A stretch of 64,000 nt of DNA from Granulibacter bethesdensis (lineage in GTDB: Bacteria; Pseudomonadota; Alphaproteobacteria; Acetobacterales; Acetobacteraceae): the NCBI RefSeq assembly GCF_001889525.1, contig NZ_CP018192.1, positions 124,001-188,000 on the forward strand, written 5' to 3'. Below are positions 1 to 8,826 of the stretch, one piece after another; positions within the stretch are counted from its first letter, which is position 1; each line of letters begins with the position of its first letter. The position numbers were made by a program, and so were the translations under genes. The notes under the pieces were generated by a model. It was not told the origin of the DNA. It saw only the letters and a program-made list of their open reading frames with translations, and searched no databases.

Positions 1-146
1 ACGGATTCCTTGAATTCGTGGCGGCCCATTTTCGTCATGCCCCAGTTTTCGAGCATGCGGGCATGCAGGAAATACTGGTTAATCGCGGTCAGCTCGTTGG
101 TCAGAACCTTGTTAAGATTCTGGATCGTTGTGGCATCGGCCTTCAT
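1..146 (-). CDS. bfr: Bacterioferritin, N-terminal part (cut by window edge)
   Basis: Only the first 48 or so codons are present; the gene runs off the left edge. The reading from the ATG at 146 begins MKADATTIQNLNKVL and continues with NELTAINQYFLHARM, the first helix of bacterioferritin, including the glutamate of the ferroxidase centre in NELTAINQYF. The protein would form a 24-subunit haem-containing cage that stores iron in the cytoplasm. The ferredoxin bfd lies upstream on the same strand, the usual partner that reduces the cage haem to release iron. Family call is secure; the rest of the gene is not visible. Confidence 0.9.
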   Translation of the reverse strand, partial: MKADATTIQNLNKVLTNELTAINQYFLHARMLENWGMTKMGRHEFKES

Positions 147-363
147 TGGTCTCATCTCCCGTTTTCAACTGCGGCGGACCCTATCCGAGGGGCCGGGGGC
201 GGATAAAGCCTGATGATTGCAAGCAGATCGCAGCTAGGGCGGGGTGAAACTGTTTCGCATTACCGCTTGTGCGGGAGATGAGAGGAAGATGCATTTACAG
301 GAAAGTATATTCCTATGATTTTTCAATGCATTGCTTCCACGAAACCGGCTCTGGCAAGCCCGT

Positions 364-561
364 TCAGTCGCCCGCTTCGAGACTGAGAATGCTTTCGTCA
401 TTTGCAACACTGGGTATCATTTTAAGCATGGCCTGGGCGCATCTGCCGCATTGCGCAGTGCAGCCGCAGGCTCGGTACAGCTCTGCCAGACGGCAGGCGC
501 CAGCCTGAGCGGCGGCGCAAACCTGTTTATCCGTCAGGCCGTTACAGATGCAGATATACAT
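364..561 (-). CDS. bfd: Bacterioferritin-associated ferredoxin
   Basis: A 65-residue [2Fe-2S] protein. Cysteines 4, 6, 38 and 41 sit at exactly the spacing of the cluster ligands in E. coli Bfd (C-x-C near the N-terminus, C-x2-C in the middle). It would dock on bacterioferritin and pass electrons to the haem so that stored ferric iron is released. It lies 217 bases upstream of bfr on the same strand, so the two are probably expressed together. An inverted repeat like a Fur-family site lies about 70 bases upstream of its start, fitting induction under iron limitation. The additional cysteines at 15, 23, 32 and 34 are not known ligands. Confidence 0.9.
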   Translation of the reverse strand: MYICICNGLTDKQVCAAAQAGACRLAELYRACGCTAQCGRCAQAMLKMIPSVANDESILSLEAGD

Positions 562-630
562 CGATGGGGCAAACCTGGATTCGAATAAGGCGGGTGTGAA
601 TGAGGCTGCTTAGCTTGGTTGGTATGAAAA

Positions 631-651
631 TGCAAATAGATTGCAATTGCA
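631..651. promoter_or_regulatory. Fur-like inverted repeat upstream of bfd
   Basis: The sequence reads TGCAA-ATAGA-TTGCA, a perfect 5+5 inverted repeat, and the second half is shared with an overlapping palindrome TGCAATTGCA. Such TGCAA/TTGCA half-sites resemble operators of Fur-family and related iron regulators in alphaproteobacteria. It lies between divergent bfd (start 561) and gshB (start 764), 70 bases from bfd, so an iron-responsive role for bfd is the natural reading. The regulator itself is not in the window. Confidence 0.4.
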
Positions 652-763
652 GATGACGGCATTGGGCGGCAGCGTGTTTTCACGGCATGATGAGGCCGGA
701 TAACAACCGGTATCCGACGATTCGTCATGGGACGGCAGGGGCCGGCAGGCAGGGAACAGGGCG

Positions 764-1753
764 ATGGCAGGCGGCTTGCGGGTGGCGGTCCAGATGGACC
801 CGATGGACAGCATCAACATTGCCGGCGACAGCAGTTTTGCGCTGATGCTGGAGGCACAGGCCCGTGGCCATGCGCTGTGGCACTACGAAGTCAGGCATAT
901 GGCCTTGCGGGAGGGGGGAGGGCAGCTGAATGGCGCGACAGGGGCACGGCTGCTGGCGCGGGCACATCCGGTTTCGGTACGGAGGATCGACGCGGCCTAT
1001 TACACGTTTGGCCCGACGGAGATTCTCGATCTCGCGACCATGGATGTGGTGCTGATGCGGCAGGATCCGCCTTTCGACATGGCCTATATCACCGCGACCC
1101 ACATGCTGGAGCATATCCACCCTCACACGCTGGTGGTGAATGATCCGGCAGGCGTGCGGAACGCGCCGGAGAAAATTCTGGTCACCCATTTTCCTGATTT
1201 GATGCCGCCGACACTGGTGACATGGGATGTGGAGGCGATCCGCGCTTTCCGTGCCGAGCATCGTGATATCGTGGTCAAACCGCTCTACGGCAATGGGGGG
1301 GCCGGGGTGTTCCGGGTCAAGGAAGATGATGAAAATCTAAGTTCTTTGCTGGAAATGTTTTTCTCCCGCTCGCGGGAGCCCCTGATGGTGCAACGCTATG
1401 AAGCGGCGGTGCGGCAGGGGGACAAGCGCATCATCCTGATCGATGGGGAGCCGGTGGGTGCGATCAACCGTGTGCCTGCGGCCGGAGAAAGCCGCAGTAA
1501 CATGCATGTCGGTGGCCGTCCTGAAGCCGCGGGGCTGACGGCGCGGGATCGGGAGATCTGTGCCGCGATTGGTCCAGTGCTGAAGGAGCGCGGCCTGATT
1601 TTCGCGGGGATCGACGTGATCGGGAACTGGCTGACGGAGATTAACGTCACCTCGCCGACCGGGCTTCAGGAAATTGGCCGGTTCGATGGGGTCAATCTGG
1701 CCGCTCGCATCTGGGATGCCATCGAAAGCCGCAAGGCAGCATTGGCGGCCTGA
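764..1753 (+). CDS. gshB: Glutathione synthetase
   Basis: Encodes a 329-residue cytoplasmic enzyme that joins gamma-glutamylcysteine and glycine with ATP, the last step of glutathione synthesis. The N-terminus has the family hallmark MDP..SI....DSSFA (residues 11-26), and the ATP-grasp core shows [12 protein letters not shown] starting at Lys172, then ...[11 protein letters not shown] and the metal-binding INVTSPTGL near the C-terminus. Length is close to the family norm of about 315. The HAD hydrolase begins 23 bases downstream on the same strand. The start at 764 gives a complete family N-terminus; no earlier in-frame start is needed. Confidence 0.93.
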   Translation: MAGGLRVAVQMDPMDSINIAGDSSFALMLEAQARGHALWHYEVRHMALREGGGQLNGATGARLLARAHPVSVRRIDAAYYTFGPTEILDLATMDVVLMRQDPPFDMAYITATHMLEHIHPHTLVVNDPAGVRNAPEKILVTHFPDLMPPTLVTWDVEAIRAFRAEHRDIVVKPLYGNGGAGVFRVKEDDENLSSLLEMFFSRSREPLMVQRYEAAVRQGDKRIILIDGEPVGAINRVPAAGESRSNMHVGGRPEAAGLTARDREICAAIGPVLKERGLIFAGIDVIGNWLTEINVTSPTGLQEIGRFDGVNLAARIWDAIESRKAALAA

Positions 1754-1776
1754 TACAGATCAGGCAGGGCAAGGCC

Positions 1777-2406
1777 ATGATTGATCTGGTTCTGTTCGAT
1801 ATGGATGGGGTGCTGGCGGAGGTCGATAAATCGGCTCGTGCCGCATGGCTCGGGGCGCTGGCCGGATGCAGGGCGGAGGATGTTCAACAGGCCCTGTGGG
1901 ACTCGGGCTTTGATGATCAGGGCGATGATGGCCGTCTGCGTGGGGAAGCCTATCTGACGGCATTCGGGCAGGTGCTGGGCTATCCGCTTTCTATGCAGGA
2001 ATGGGCGGAAGCCCGTCGCATTGCCACCCGGCCAAAACCGGAGGTGCTGTCGCTGGTGGCGCGGCTCCATCCCCGGATTGGACGGGCCGTTCTGACCAAC
2101 AATGCGGATATTCTGCCCGCCTGCATGGCGATGATCTGTTCGCCGGTTGTAACCCTGTTCGGCGGTCAGATTTATGCCAGCGGCGCGTTCGGCAGTGCCA
2201 AGCCAGATCCGGCAGTGTTCCTCGCCTGCCTGAAGGAGATAGGCGTCAGGCCGGAGCATACTCTGTTCATCGATGATCGTGCGATGCATGTGGAGGGTGC
2301 CCGTCAGGCTGCATGCCATGGGCTGCTGTTTACCTCGGCCGAGGCTCTGGAGGCGGAGTTGAACCGGTATGGTCTGCTCCGTCCGGTGGCTGAGATGTCA
2401 GCATAA
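1777..2406 (+). CDS. HAD-superfamily hydrolase
   Basis: A 209-residue haloacid-dehalogenase-type phosphatase. Motif I is DMDGV with nucleophile Asp8 and acid/base Asp10; motif II is the Thr of TNNAD (about residue 107); motif III Lys is in SAKPDP (about 145) and motif IV is FIDDRAMHVEGA (about 167). The layout, with a helical cap between motifs I and II, is that of subclass-I enzymes of the beta-phosphoglucomutase/phosphoglycolate/YihX group. The substrate cannot be told from sequence. The stop codon is followed directly by the start of the next gene at 2407, so the two are almost certainly cotranscribed. Confidence 0.85.
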   Translation: MIDLVLFDMDGVLAEVDKSARAAWLGALAGCRAEDVQQALWDSGFDDQGDDGRLRGEAYLTAFGQVLGYPLSMQEWAEARRIATRPKPEVLSLVARLHPRIGRAVLTNNADILPACMAMICSPVVTLFGGQIYASGAFGSAKPDPAVFLACLKEIGVRPEHTLFIDDRAMHVEGARQAACHGLLFTSAEALEAELNRYGLLRPVAEMSA

Positions 2407-3354
2407 ATGGTGCATTGGCGGCGGTTTTTACGCGTCCCGATGCTGACGATCAGCGTAGGGGTATCTGGTTGCACACCAACCCCGACCCGGATGCCATGGC
2501 CGCTCATGATCGCGCATCGTGGTGGAACCGGGGATGCCCCTGAAAACACGATTGCGGCGATCCGGCAGGCAATGGCGCATCGGGTGGATGCCATATGGCT
2601 GACAGTGCAACTGAGCCGTGATGGGATTCCGGTTTTGTATCGCCCGGCTGATCTGTCTGCGTTGACGGATGGCGCTGGAAAAACAGCGGCTTTCACGGCT
2701 GCCGATCTGTCCCGGATCAATGCCGGTTGGCAGTTTCGCCGCGGAGATTCCTATCCCTGGCGCGATCATCCGGTTGGTATTCCGACATTGCGGGAGGCTT
2801 TGCGGGCCATTCCGTCCGATATGCCGATCATTCTCGATATGAAGGCTCTGCCTGCTGCGCCCCAGACCAGGGCGGTGGCGTGGGTTCTGGAGGAGGAGCA
2901 GGCATGGGGCCGGGTCACGATTTATGCGACTGATGCGGCCTATCAGCAGAGCTTCGCAGCCTATCCGCAAGCAAGGCTTTTCGAGTCACGCGATGCGACG
3001 CGGGCACGGTTGCTGGGTGTTCAGCTTGATCAGCGCTGCGATCATCCTCCGCCCGCGCATGCAAGGGTGGCGTTCGAATTGCACCGTTCCCTGATTGTGG
3101 TGGAGCATTTCACATTGGGAGAAGGCCGTTCCACGGTCCAGGCAACGATGTGGACGCCTGCCACCATTGCCTGTTTCCGCCGTCATCCGGATGTGAAGAT
3201 CGTGGCGATTGCGGTGGACAATGCCGACGATGACAGGCTTGCCGCCTGTCTCGGGGTGGATGCCATCTTGACGGATTCACCGCAGCACATGGTGGCCTTG
3301 AGGCAGCAGGAACCGGCAGGGCCACGCTGTGACAGGATCAGCCACGAAAGATAA
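2407..3354 (+). CDS. Glycerophosphodiester phosphodiesterase-like lipoprotein, active site degenerate
   Basis: A 315-residue protein. The N-terminus is short, hydrophobic and ends in the lipobox VSGC (Cys22), so it is predicted to be a lipoprotein. The body is a GDPD TIM barrel: AHRGGTGDAPENT (residues 36-48) holds the first catalytic His37, Arg38 and the metal Glu46. In active enzymes the next segment reads E-x-D ... HD; here the aligned positions are Trp64, Thr66, and Arg79-Pro80. The later E-x-K strand motif is DMK. So two metal ligands and the second catalytic histidine are lost. Either the protein binds without cleaving or has a changed chemistry. It follows the HAD gene with no gap and converges on corC. 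Confidence 0.75.
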   Translation: MVHWRRFLRVPMLTISVGVSGCTPTPTRMPWPLMIAHRGGTGDAPENTIAAIRQAMAHRVDAIWLTVQLSRDGIPVLYRPADLSALTDGAGKTAAFTAADLSRINAGWQFRRGDSYPWRDHPVGIPTLREALRAIPSDMPIILDMKALPAAPQTRAVAWVLEEEQAWGRVTIYATDAAYQQSFAAYPQARLFESRDATRARLLGVQLDQRCDHPPPAHARVAFELHRSLIVVEHFTLGEGRSTVQATMWTPATIACFRRHPDVKIVAIAVDNADDDRLAACLGVDAILTDSPQHMVALRQQEPAGPRCDRISHER

Positions 3355-3365
3355 ACCGGCCCGGC

Positions 3366-4280
3366 TTATTCCGCGGCCTCGGCCTGAGAAGTACGTGCTG
3401 GCGGACGCACGCGTAGACGGCGGATGCGGCGCGGATCGGCTTCCAGCACGCGGAATTCCATGCCGGAGGAATGACCGATCACCTCGCCACGGGCGGGCAC
3501 GCGCCCAGCCAGCGTGAATACCAGCCCGCCGACCGTATCGATATCCGCTTCCCGTTCGTCCTCTGTCAGGACGGCACCGAGGCGTTTCTCGAAATCCTCG
3601 ATCGGAATGCGGGCATCCAGATCGAGCGTACCGTCAGGCCGTTCCGTGATGGAGGGAGCGGCCTCGTCATGTTCGTCGCTGATGTCGCCGACGATGGTTT
3701 CGACCAGATCCTCGATCGTCACCAGCCCGTCGACACCGCCATATTCGTCGATCACCAGTGCCAGATGCATATGGTGCTGCCGCATCTGCAACAGCAGTTC
3801 CAGAACCGGCATATGGGGGCCGACCAGCAAAGGTTTGCGCAGAATATCCGTCAGCCGGAATTCCGCCGGATCACCGATATAACCGAACACGTCCTTGATA
3901 TGGACCATGCCGATCGCGTCATCCAGCTCCTCATTATAAACCGGCAGCCGCGAATGGCCTTCCTGCCGGATCAGCGCCAGCACGTCCTCGAACGCGGTGT
4001 CGGCGCGGATGGCGACGATATCGGCGCGGGGGACCATGACATCATCCGCCGTGGTGCCGCGCAGGCGCAGCACATTGCCGATCAGGGCGCGTTCCTGCCG
4101 GTCCAGCTCCGGCAGTTCTCCCGGCAGCTGGGCGTGATTGGCGGCTTCCTGCACCAGTTCGGCGATGCTGTCGCGCACGCTGTGCTCGACGGCTTTGTGC
4201 AGCAGGCGTTGCCGCAGCCGGGCCATGACGCTACCGCGCGGGATCGGCAGGCGAATGGGGAAAGGTTCCTCGTCGTTCAT
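3366..4280 (-). CDS. CorC/YbeX-type CBS-domain protein
   Basis: A 304-residue soluble protein of the HlyC/CorC family. It has a pair of CBS domains (beginning [10 protein letters not shown] and ending around [16 protein letters not shown]) and a C-terminal transporter-associated domain. It lacks the membrane DUF21 domain, like E. coli YbeX, so a direct role in pumping magnesium is doubtful; YbeX is tied to ribosome metabolism and magnesium/cobalt homeostasis. I chose the ATG at 4280 because it overlaps the ybeY stop as ATGA, the coupling seen repeatedly in this window; an ATG at 4292 is also in frame. The order miaB-phoH-ybeY-corC matches that in E. coli. Confidence 0.85.
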   Translation of the reverse strand: MNDEEPFPIRLPIPRGSVMARLRQRLLHKAVEHSVRDSIAELVQEAANHAQLPGELPELDRQERALIGNVLRLRGTTADDVMVPRADIVAIRADTAFEDVLALIRQEGHSRLPVYNEELDDAIGMVHIKDVFGYIGDPAEFRLTDILRKPLLVGPHMPVLELLLQMRQHHMHLALVIDEYGGVDGLVTIEDLVETIVGDISDEHDEAAPSITERPDGTLDLDARIPIEDFEKRLGAVLTEDEREADIDTVGGLVFTLAGRVPARGEVIGHSSGMEFRVLEADPRRIRRLRVRPPARTSQAEAAE

Positions 4281-4807
4281 GACCGTTTCCACGGATTGGG
4301 CATGCCCAGACTGCGCATGATGCGGGCTTCTTCCGCTTCCATGCGTCTGGCGTCTCCGGCGTGATGGTGATCGTGCCCGTGCAGATGCAACACGCCATGC
4401 ACCAGCAGATGGGCCAGATGATGCGCCGGGCGTTTGCGGGCGGCCTTTGCTTCCCGCAGCACGACGCCGAGCGCGAGAACGATTTCGCCCCCTTCAGCAC
4501 CGGGCATTCCGACCGGTTCGAAAGTCAGCACATTGGTTGGTTTGTCCTTGCCGCGATGCCGGGCATTCAGGCGGCGCACATCACGGTCACAACTCAGCAC
4601 CACACAATCCGCCGTGCTGCCCGCTGCTCTGGCGACCCGGCGGATCAGCCTGTCGGCATGCGGGATATGCCGCCGCCAGGCCGGCTCCGTGACGATGATC
4701 TCGGGCACGATGTAACCGGGTGAGACCCCGTCCTCATCCGTATCCGAAAGGAACCCCGCGGGCGCAAAAGAGGCACTCGCGGGGTTGGGACTACTTGCCG
4801 GGTCCAT
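4277..4807 (-). CDS. ybeY: Endoribonuclease YbeY (16S rRNA maturation)
   Basis: A 176-residue protein with the zinc motif H-x3-H-x5-H: His137, His141 and His147 in [11 protein letters not shown], preceded by the conserved DKPTNVLTF segment (residues 88-96) and GEIVLA. YbeY is a metal-dependent RNase needed for 3' processing of 16S rRNA and for 70S quality control. Its partners PhoH and CorC flank it. I prefer the ATG at 4807, which has GGAG upstream and overlaps phoH by only 17 bases; the in-frame ATG at 4870 would overlap by 80 bases. Confidence 0.88.
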   Translation of the reverse strand: MDPASSPNPASASFAPAGFLSDTDEDGVSPGYIVPEIIVTEPAWRRHIPHADRLIRRVARAAGSTADCVVLSCDRDVRRLNARHRGKDKPTNVLTFEPVGMPGAEGGEIVLALGVVLREAKAARKRPAHHLAHLLVHGVLHLHGHDHHHAGDARRMEAEEARIMRSLGMPNPWKRS

Positions 4808-5972
4808 TGATTTCTGACCGTGCTCCTGATCGTGTGCGCTGTTCCGTCTGGCCATGTGTGTCCGCATCACGGCTTCGGTCCTGCTGGGCGGCCGAGCGCT
4901 GGTCGTAAGCGTCTACAATGGCCGCGACCAGCGGATGGCGCACCACATCCCGCTTGTCGAAACGGCAGATGCCGAGGGCGGGAATGCCCTCCAGCGTGTC
5001 CAGAGCGTCCCGCAACCCGGAGCGCTGCCCGGCCGGAAGATCAATCTGGCTGAGATCACCGGTGATGACCATGCGTGTGCCCTCGCCCATGCGGGTCAGG
5101 AACATCTTCATCTGTACCGGGGTGGTGTTCTGGGCCTCGTCCAGAATGACGAAGGAATGGGCCAGGGTTCGGCCTCGCATGAAGGCCAGCGGTGCGACTT
5201 CGATTTCGCCGGTGGCCATGCGCCTTGCGGCCTGATCGCCCGGCATCATGTCGTGCAGAGCGTCATAAAGCGGGCGCAGATAGGGATCGACCTTCTCCTT
5301 CATGTCGCCGGGCAGGAAGCCGAGCCGTTCCCCGGCCTCGACCGCCGGGCGGGAGAGCACGATCCGGTCCACGCGCCCCGCCTGAAGCATGGCCACGGCC
5401 TGAGCCACAGCGAGATAGGTTTTGCCGGTTCCGGCAGGGCCGATGCCGAACACCATTTCCTTGGTGCTGAGCATTTCGATATAGGCAGCCTGCCCTGCGC
5501 TGCGCGGGCTGAGCGCACCGCGTCGTGTGCGGATGGAGGGCAGATCGGCCAGCGGCAGGCGCGGCGAGCGATCTCCTTCCTCGAAACGGCTTTTGGTCAG
5601 GCGCACTGCTGCATCTACGTCACCCATGGTCACGTCCTCACCCCGTTCGAGCTTCTGCCACAAGGCAGCAAGCGCCAGTTTCACCGCTTCGACCAGATCG
5701 GCTTCGCCCGCGATGGCAATTTTGTTGCCACGACAGGATATGCGCACCCCCAGCCCCTGTTCCAGCCGTACCAGATGACGGTCATGATCGCCCAGAAGCT
5801 GCGGCAGTAACAGATTGTTGGCGAACTGCACCGTCACGGTTCTGTGGTCCCGCTCTCGGTCACCGGGGCGATAAGGACTGGTCTTTCCCGGCGCAAGCGC
5901 CGCCTGTGGGGGGGCGGAGGAAGCCCCTGCTTTCGGCAGGGAGGAGGCGAGAGCCGGGGAAATTTGGGTCAC
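4791..5972 (-). CDS. PhoH-like ATPase (YbeZ)
   Basis: A 393-residue P-loop ATPase. After an N-terminal RNA-binding-type segment (about residues 45-125) comes Walker A GPAGTGKT (178-185) and, further on, the DEAQN Walker B of the PhoH family with SGLRDAL near the end. YbeZ works with YbeY in rRNA processing. The start is taken as the GTG at 5972: it overlaps the miaB stop as GTGA and has AAAGGAG about 12 bases upstream. Longer in-frame extensions would lie inside miaB. The first 40 residues are low-complexity (Ala/Pro/Ser) and probably disordered. Confidence 0.87.
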   Translation of the reverse strand: MTQISPALASSLPKAGASSAPPQAALAPGKTSPYRPGDRERDHRTVTVQFANNLLLPQLLGDHDRHLVRLEQGLGVRISCRGNKIAIAGEADLVEAVKLALAALWQKLERGEDVTMGDVDAAVRLTKSRFEEGDRSPRLPLADLPSIRTRRGALSPRSAGQAAYIEMLSTKEMVFGIGPAGTGKTYLAVAQAVAMLQAGRVDRIVLSRPAVEAGERLGFLPGDMKEKVDPYLRPLYDALHDMMPGDQAARRMATGEIEVAPLAFMRGRTLAHSFVILDEAQNTTPVQMKMFLTRMGEGTRMVITGDLSQIDLPAGQRSGLRDALDTLEGIPALGICRFDKRDVVRHPLVAAIVDAYDQRSAAQQDRSRDADTHGQTEQRTRSGARSEINGPGK

Positions 5973-7438
5973 GCGCAGGTGAGCTCCTTTGGATGGGGTG
6001 CGCAATCCGGAAGAGTGGCGGACAGGGAGTTGGTGTGCGCGGCAGTGATTGTCACCGGCACTTCCTGTCCGATCAGGGTTGCAGGGGCATCCAGATGCAC
6101 TGCCTGCAACCAAGGGGATCGGCCGCCGATCTGCCCCGGATGCAGTCCGGGGGTGACCAGCAGCACATTGACGGTCTTGCCGATGCAGGCGGCATTGAAT
6201 GCTTCCTGCTGGGTGCGGAGCAGGGCCTGCAACCGTTGCAGACGCTCATCCATCACAGGCTCCGGCACGTGGCTGTCACGCTCCGCCGCGGGGGTGCCGG
6301 GGCGGGGAGAATATTTGAAGCTGTAGGCCTGTGCGAAGCCGACGCGCTCGATCAGGCGCATCGTATCCTCGAAATCCTCATCGGTTTCGCCTGGATGGCC
6401 GACGATGAAGTCGGATGACAGGGCCAGATCGGGCCGTGCCTCCCGCAGACGGTCGACGACCCGGACATAATCCTCTGCCGTGTGGCGCCGGTTCATGGCG
6501 GCGAGGATACGGTCGGAGCCGGACTGAACCGGCAGATGCAGGAAGGGCATCAACTGCGGAATATCACGATGCGCGGCAATCAGATCATCGCTGACATCGC
6601 GGGGGTGGGAGGTCGTGTAGCGGATGCGCAGCAGATCCGGAATGTCCGCCAACGCCCGGATCAATCGGGCCAGTGTCCAGACCTCACCGTCCTCTCCCAG
6701 CCCGTGATAGGCATTGACGTTCTGGCCCAGCAAGGTGATCTCCCGCGCCCCGCCGCGCACCATGCGCCGCGCCTCCGCCAGCACGGAACTGGCCGGACGG
6801 CTCACCTCCGCACCGCGTGTATAGGGAACAACGCAGAAGGAGCAGAATTTGTCGCATCCTTCCTGAATGGTCAGAAAGGCCGCCCGTCCACCCGCCAGAC
6901 CCGGCCCGTGCTGAGGGGCAGCGGCTTCGGGCAGGTAATCGAACTTGTCCTCTGGCGGGAAATCGGTCTCGATCACCCGCTCCCCGTTCATGGCCCGCCG
7001 CACCATGCCGCCAAGCCGGTGATAGGTCTGCGGCCCAAGGACGATATCGACATAGGGCGCGCGGGCGAGGATCTGTTCCCCCTCCGCCTGTGCCACGCAT
7101 CCGGCTACGGCCAGCAGCATGGGCTGCCCTTCCCGTGCGCGGGCTTCTTTCAGCAGGCGTAGACGTCCCAGTTCGGAGAAAACCTTTTCCGTGGCCTTGT
7201 CACGGATATGACAGGTATTGAGCACGATCATATCCGCGCCTTCCGGCTCGGCATGCGCGGTATAGCCCAGCGGAGACAGCACATCCGTCATCCGGGCGCT
7301 GTCATACACATTCATCTGGCAACCCCAGGTGATGACGTGCAGACGCTTTGTATTGGCGCGTACGGGCGTATCTCCGGTGCCGGGCCGGTCCTGATCGGCG
7401 GTGGATAGGGTGGTCTGTGACAGGCCAGTCATGGGCAA
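5969..7438 (-). CDS. miaB: tRNA-2-methylthio-N6-dimethylallyladenosine synthase MiaB
   Basis: A 489-residue radical-SAM methylthiotransferase that adds a methylthio group to i6A37 of tRNAs reading UNN codons. The N-terminal UPF0004 domain has its three cluster cysteines in WGCQMN (Cys40), NTCHIR and AGCVAQ. The radical-SAM motif is CDKFCSFC (C-x3-C-x2-C) and a TRAM RNA-binding domain closes the protein. It is the first gene of a four-gene minus-strand run with phoH, ybeY and corC, each coupled by short overlaps. The first 30 residues lie ahead of the conserved fold, so the exact start could be slightly downstream. Confidence 0.94.
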   Translation of the reverse strand: MPMTGLSQTTLSTADQDRPGTGDTPVRANTKRLHVITWGCQMNVYDSARMTDVLSPLGYTAHAEPEGADMIVLNTCHIRDKATEKVFSELGRLRLLKEARAREGQPMLLAVAGCVAQAEGEQILARAPYVDIVLGPQTYHRLGGMVRRAMNGERVIETDFPPEDKFDYLPEAAAPQHGPGLAGGRAAFLTIQEGCDKFCSFCVVPYTRGAEVSRPASSVLAEARRMVRGGAREITLLGQNVNAYHGLGEDGEVWTLARLIRALADIPDLLRIRYTTSHPRDVSDDLIAAHRDIPQLMPFLHLPVQSGSDRILAAMNRRHTAEDYVRVVDRLREARPDLALSSDFIVGHPGETDEDFEDTMRLIERVGFAQAYSFKYSPRPGTPAAERDSHVPEPVMDERLQRLQALLRTQQEAFNAACIGKTVNVLLVTPGLHPGQIGGRSPWLQAVHLDAPATLIGQEVPVTITAAHTNSLSATLPDCAPHPKELTCA

Positions 7439-7605
7439 TTCTCCATCCTCCCTGTGCGGAAGGCTCCGGCACGAGAAAAAACAGCAATTGCCTCAGGGCG
7501 CGGTTGGGTCAAGCGCAATGGCCGAATAGGTCTCCCTGCAATAATCGTAGTGTCGGCTCGGGAGGGGGATTTCTGTCAAGCGCGATCTGATGGCAATCTC
7601 ATTTT

Positions 7606-8568
7606 TTAGGGCGTGATGCGTTTTTCAGGTCCAGGTGGATCGGGCACACGCCCTTGTTTAAGCGCATCTGTTCCGGCGGTGACGGCGGCATAAACTGCAT
7701 TGGTCAGGGCCTTGCGATCCGGAAAATCGGCGGGTTCCAGTGGCGGATGCAGCATGACGGAGGCACGTAGCCCTTTCCATTGTGCCAGCCGCCAGAAATG
7801 CGCCCCGATCGAGGTCGCACCGTAATAGGCGAAAATAGCCCGGGTGGAGCGTCCGGTCGGCATGGAAGCCAGCCGGTCGTAAACGATGGAGACAGGCTGC
7901 ACCAGCGGCGGATTGGGTCCGACCGCCAGCGACAGGAAGGCAGACCGGAATGGCAACACGCGGGAGCCATCGGAGGTCGTACCTTCTGGAAACAGCACCA
8001 GATTATCGCCGTTTTCGAGGCGGGATGTCATGGCATCCCGCTCCTTCAGGGTAGAGCCGCGCTGGCGACTGACGAAAATGGTCCGTCCCAGTCGGGCCAC
8101 GGTCTTGACCACCGGCCAGTCCGCAACATCGTCCTTGGAGACGAAACAGGCATGCAGTGTAGAGCCGAGGCAGACGATATCCAGCCATGAGGAATGGTTG
8201 GACACGAACAGAACGGGCCGTGCCCTGGTGCCGTCCTTCAATCGGCCGCGTTTGGCCTTCTGCCCGATACAGCGGACTTTCAGCCCCATCAGACGGCCGA
8301 ACACCCACCAGAAAATCCGCGCGAAGCGCACTTTGGCCGGGCCGGGCACCACCACCAGCACGGACTGGATGGTGATGGCCGTCAGCGTCCACAGAAGCAG
8401 GAAAACGGTTCGGCGAATGGCACGAACCCGGCGAAGAATCCGGCCATGGGGACGGAAAACTCCTTGCCATTCATCCGGTTCGGATGCGGTCCGGCTATCG
8501 CCTGGAGGCTCAAACGGGATGAGCAGGGGACGTGTCGGGATCGTCTGGTCAGCTGTCATGAAGCACAA
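7606..8568 (-). CDS. plsC: 1-acyl-sn-glycerol-3-phosphate acyltransferase family protein
   Basis: A 320-residue membrane-associated acyltransferase. It has the PlsC catalytic box NHSSWLD (H-x4-D), a second block around FVSRQRGSTL, and FPEGTTSDGS for substrate binding. A hydrophobic stretch VFLLLWTLTAITIQSVLVVV near residues 54-73 anchors it. It likely makes phosphatidic acid or acylates a related lipid. It is longer than the minimal enzyme (about 240) because of an N-terminal extension of some 50 polar residues. A second, shorter paralogue lies at 29789-30535, so the two may serve different lipids. The ATG at 8559 (Met4) is an equally good start. Confidence 0.87.
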   Translation of the reverse strand: MCFMTADQTIPTRPLLIPFEPPGDSRTASEPDEWQGVFRPHGRILRRVRAIRRTVFLLLWTLTAITIQSVLVVVPGPAKVRFARIFWWVFGRLMGLKVRCIGQKAKRGRLKDGTRARPVLFVSNHSSWLDIVCLGSTLHACFVSKDDVADWPVVKTVARLGRTIFVSRQRGSTLKERDAMTSRLENGDNLVLFPEGTTSDGSRVLPFRSAFLSLAVGPNPPLVQPVSIVYDRLASMPTGRSTRAIFAYYGATSIGAHFWRLAQWKGLRASVMLHPPLEPADFPDRKALTNAVYAAVTAGTDALKQGRVPDPPGPEKRITP

Positions 8569-8826
8569 TCATCACACGCGATTCATTACACAGCCAGACG
8601 TATATGCCCAGAGGCTCCACCGCAACGGCGTCACCCTGTTGCCATAAAACCGTCAAATCGGGTTTGTCATCGGAATACCGGCGTCATCGTGGTGCGTTGC
8701 ATAAGCTTATGATTATTCATCCATTACGGTATCGGGTTGGTAACGATTGTTCACGAGCCTGTTATCATTTGGTTCCTGAAGATTTTTGGGGGTTTTCAAA
8801 GCCGGTCAGGCTGGTAGGGAGAAAGT
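8569..8826. promoter_or_regulatory. Divergent intergenic region, plsC / tamA
   Basis: A 258-base gap between two divergent genes that must carry both promoters. It is richer in A+T than its flanks around 8690-8790. I see no clear hairpin terminator, riboswitch or small gene and cannot place -35/-10 elements with confidence. Confidence 0.4.
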
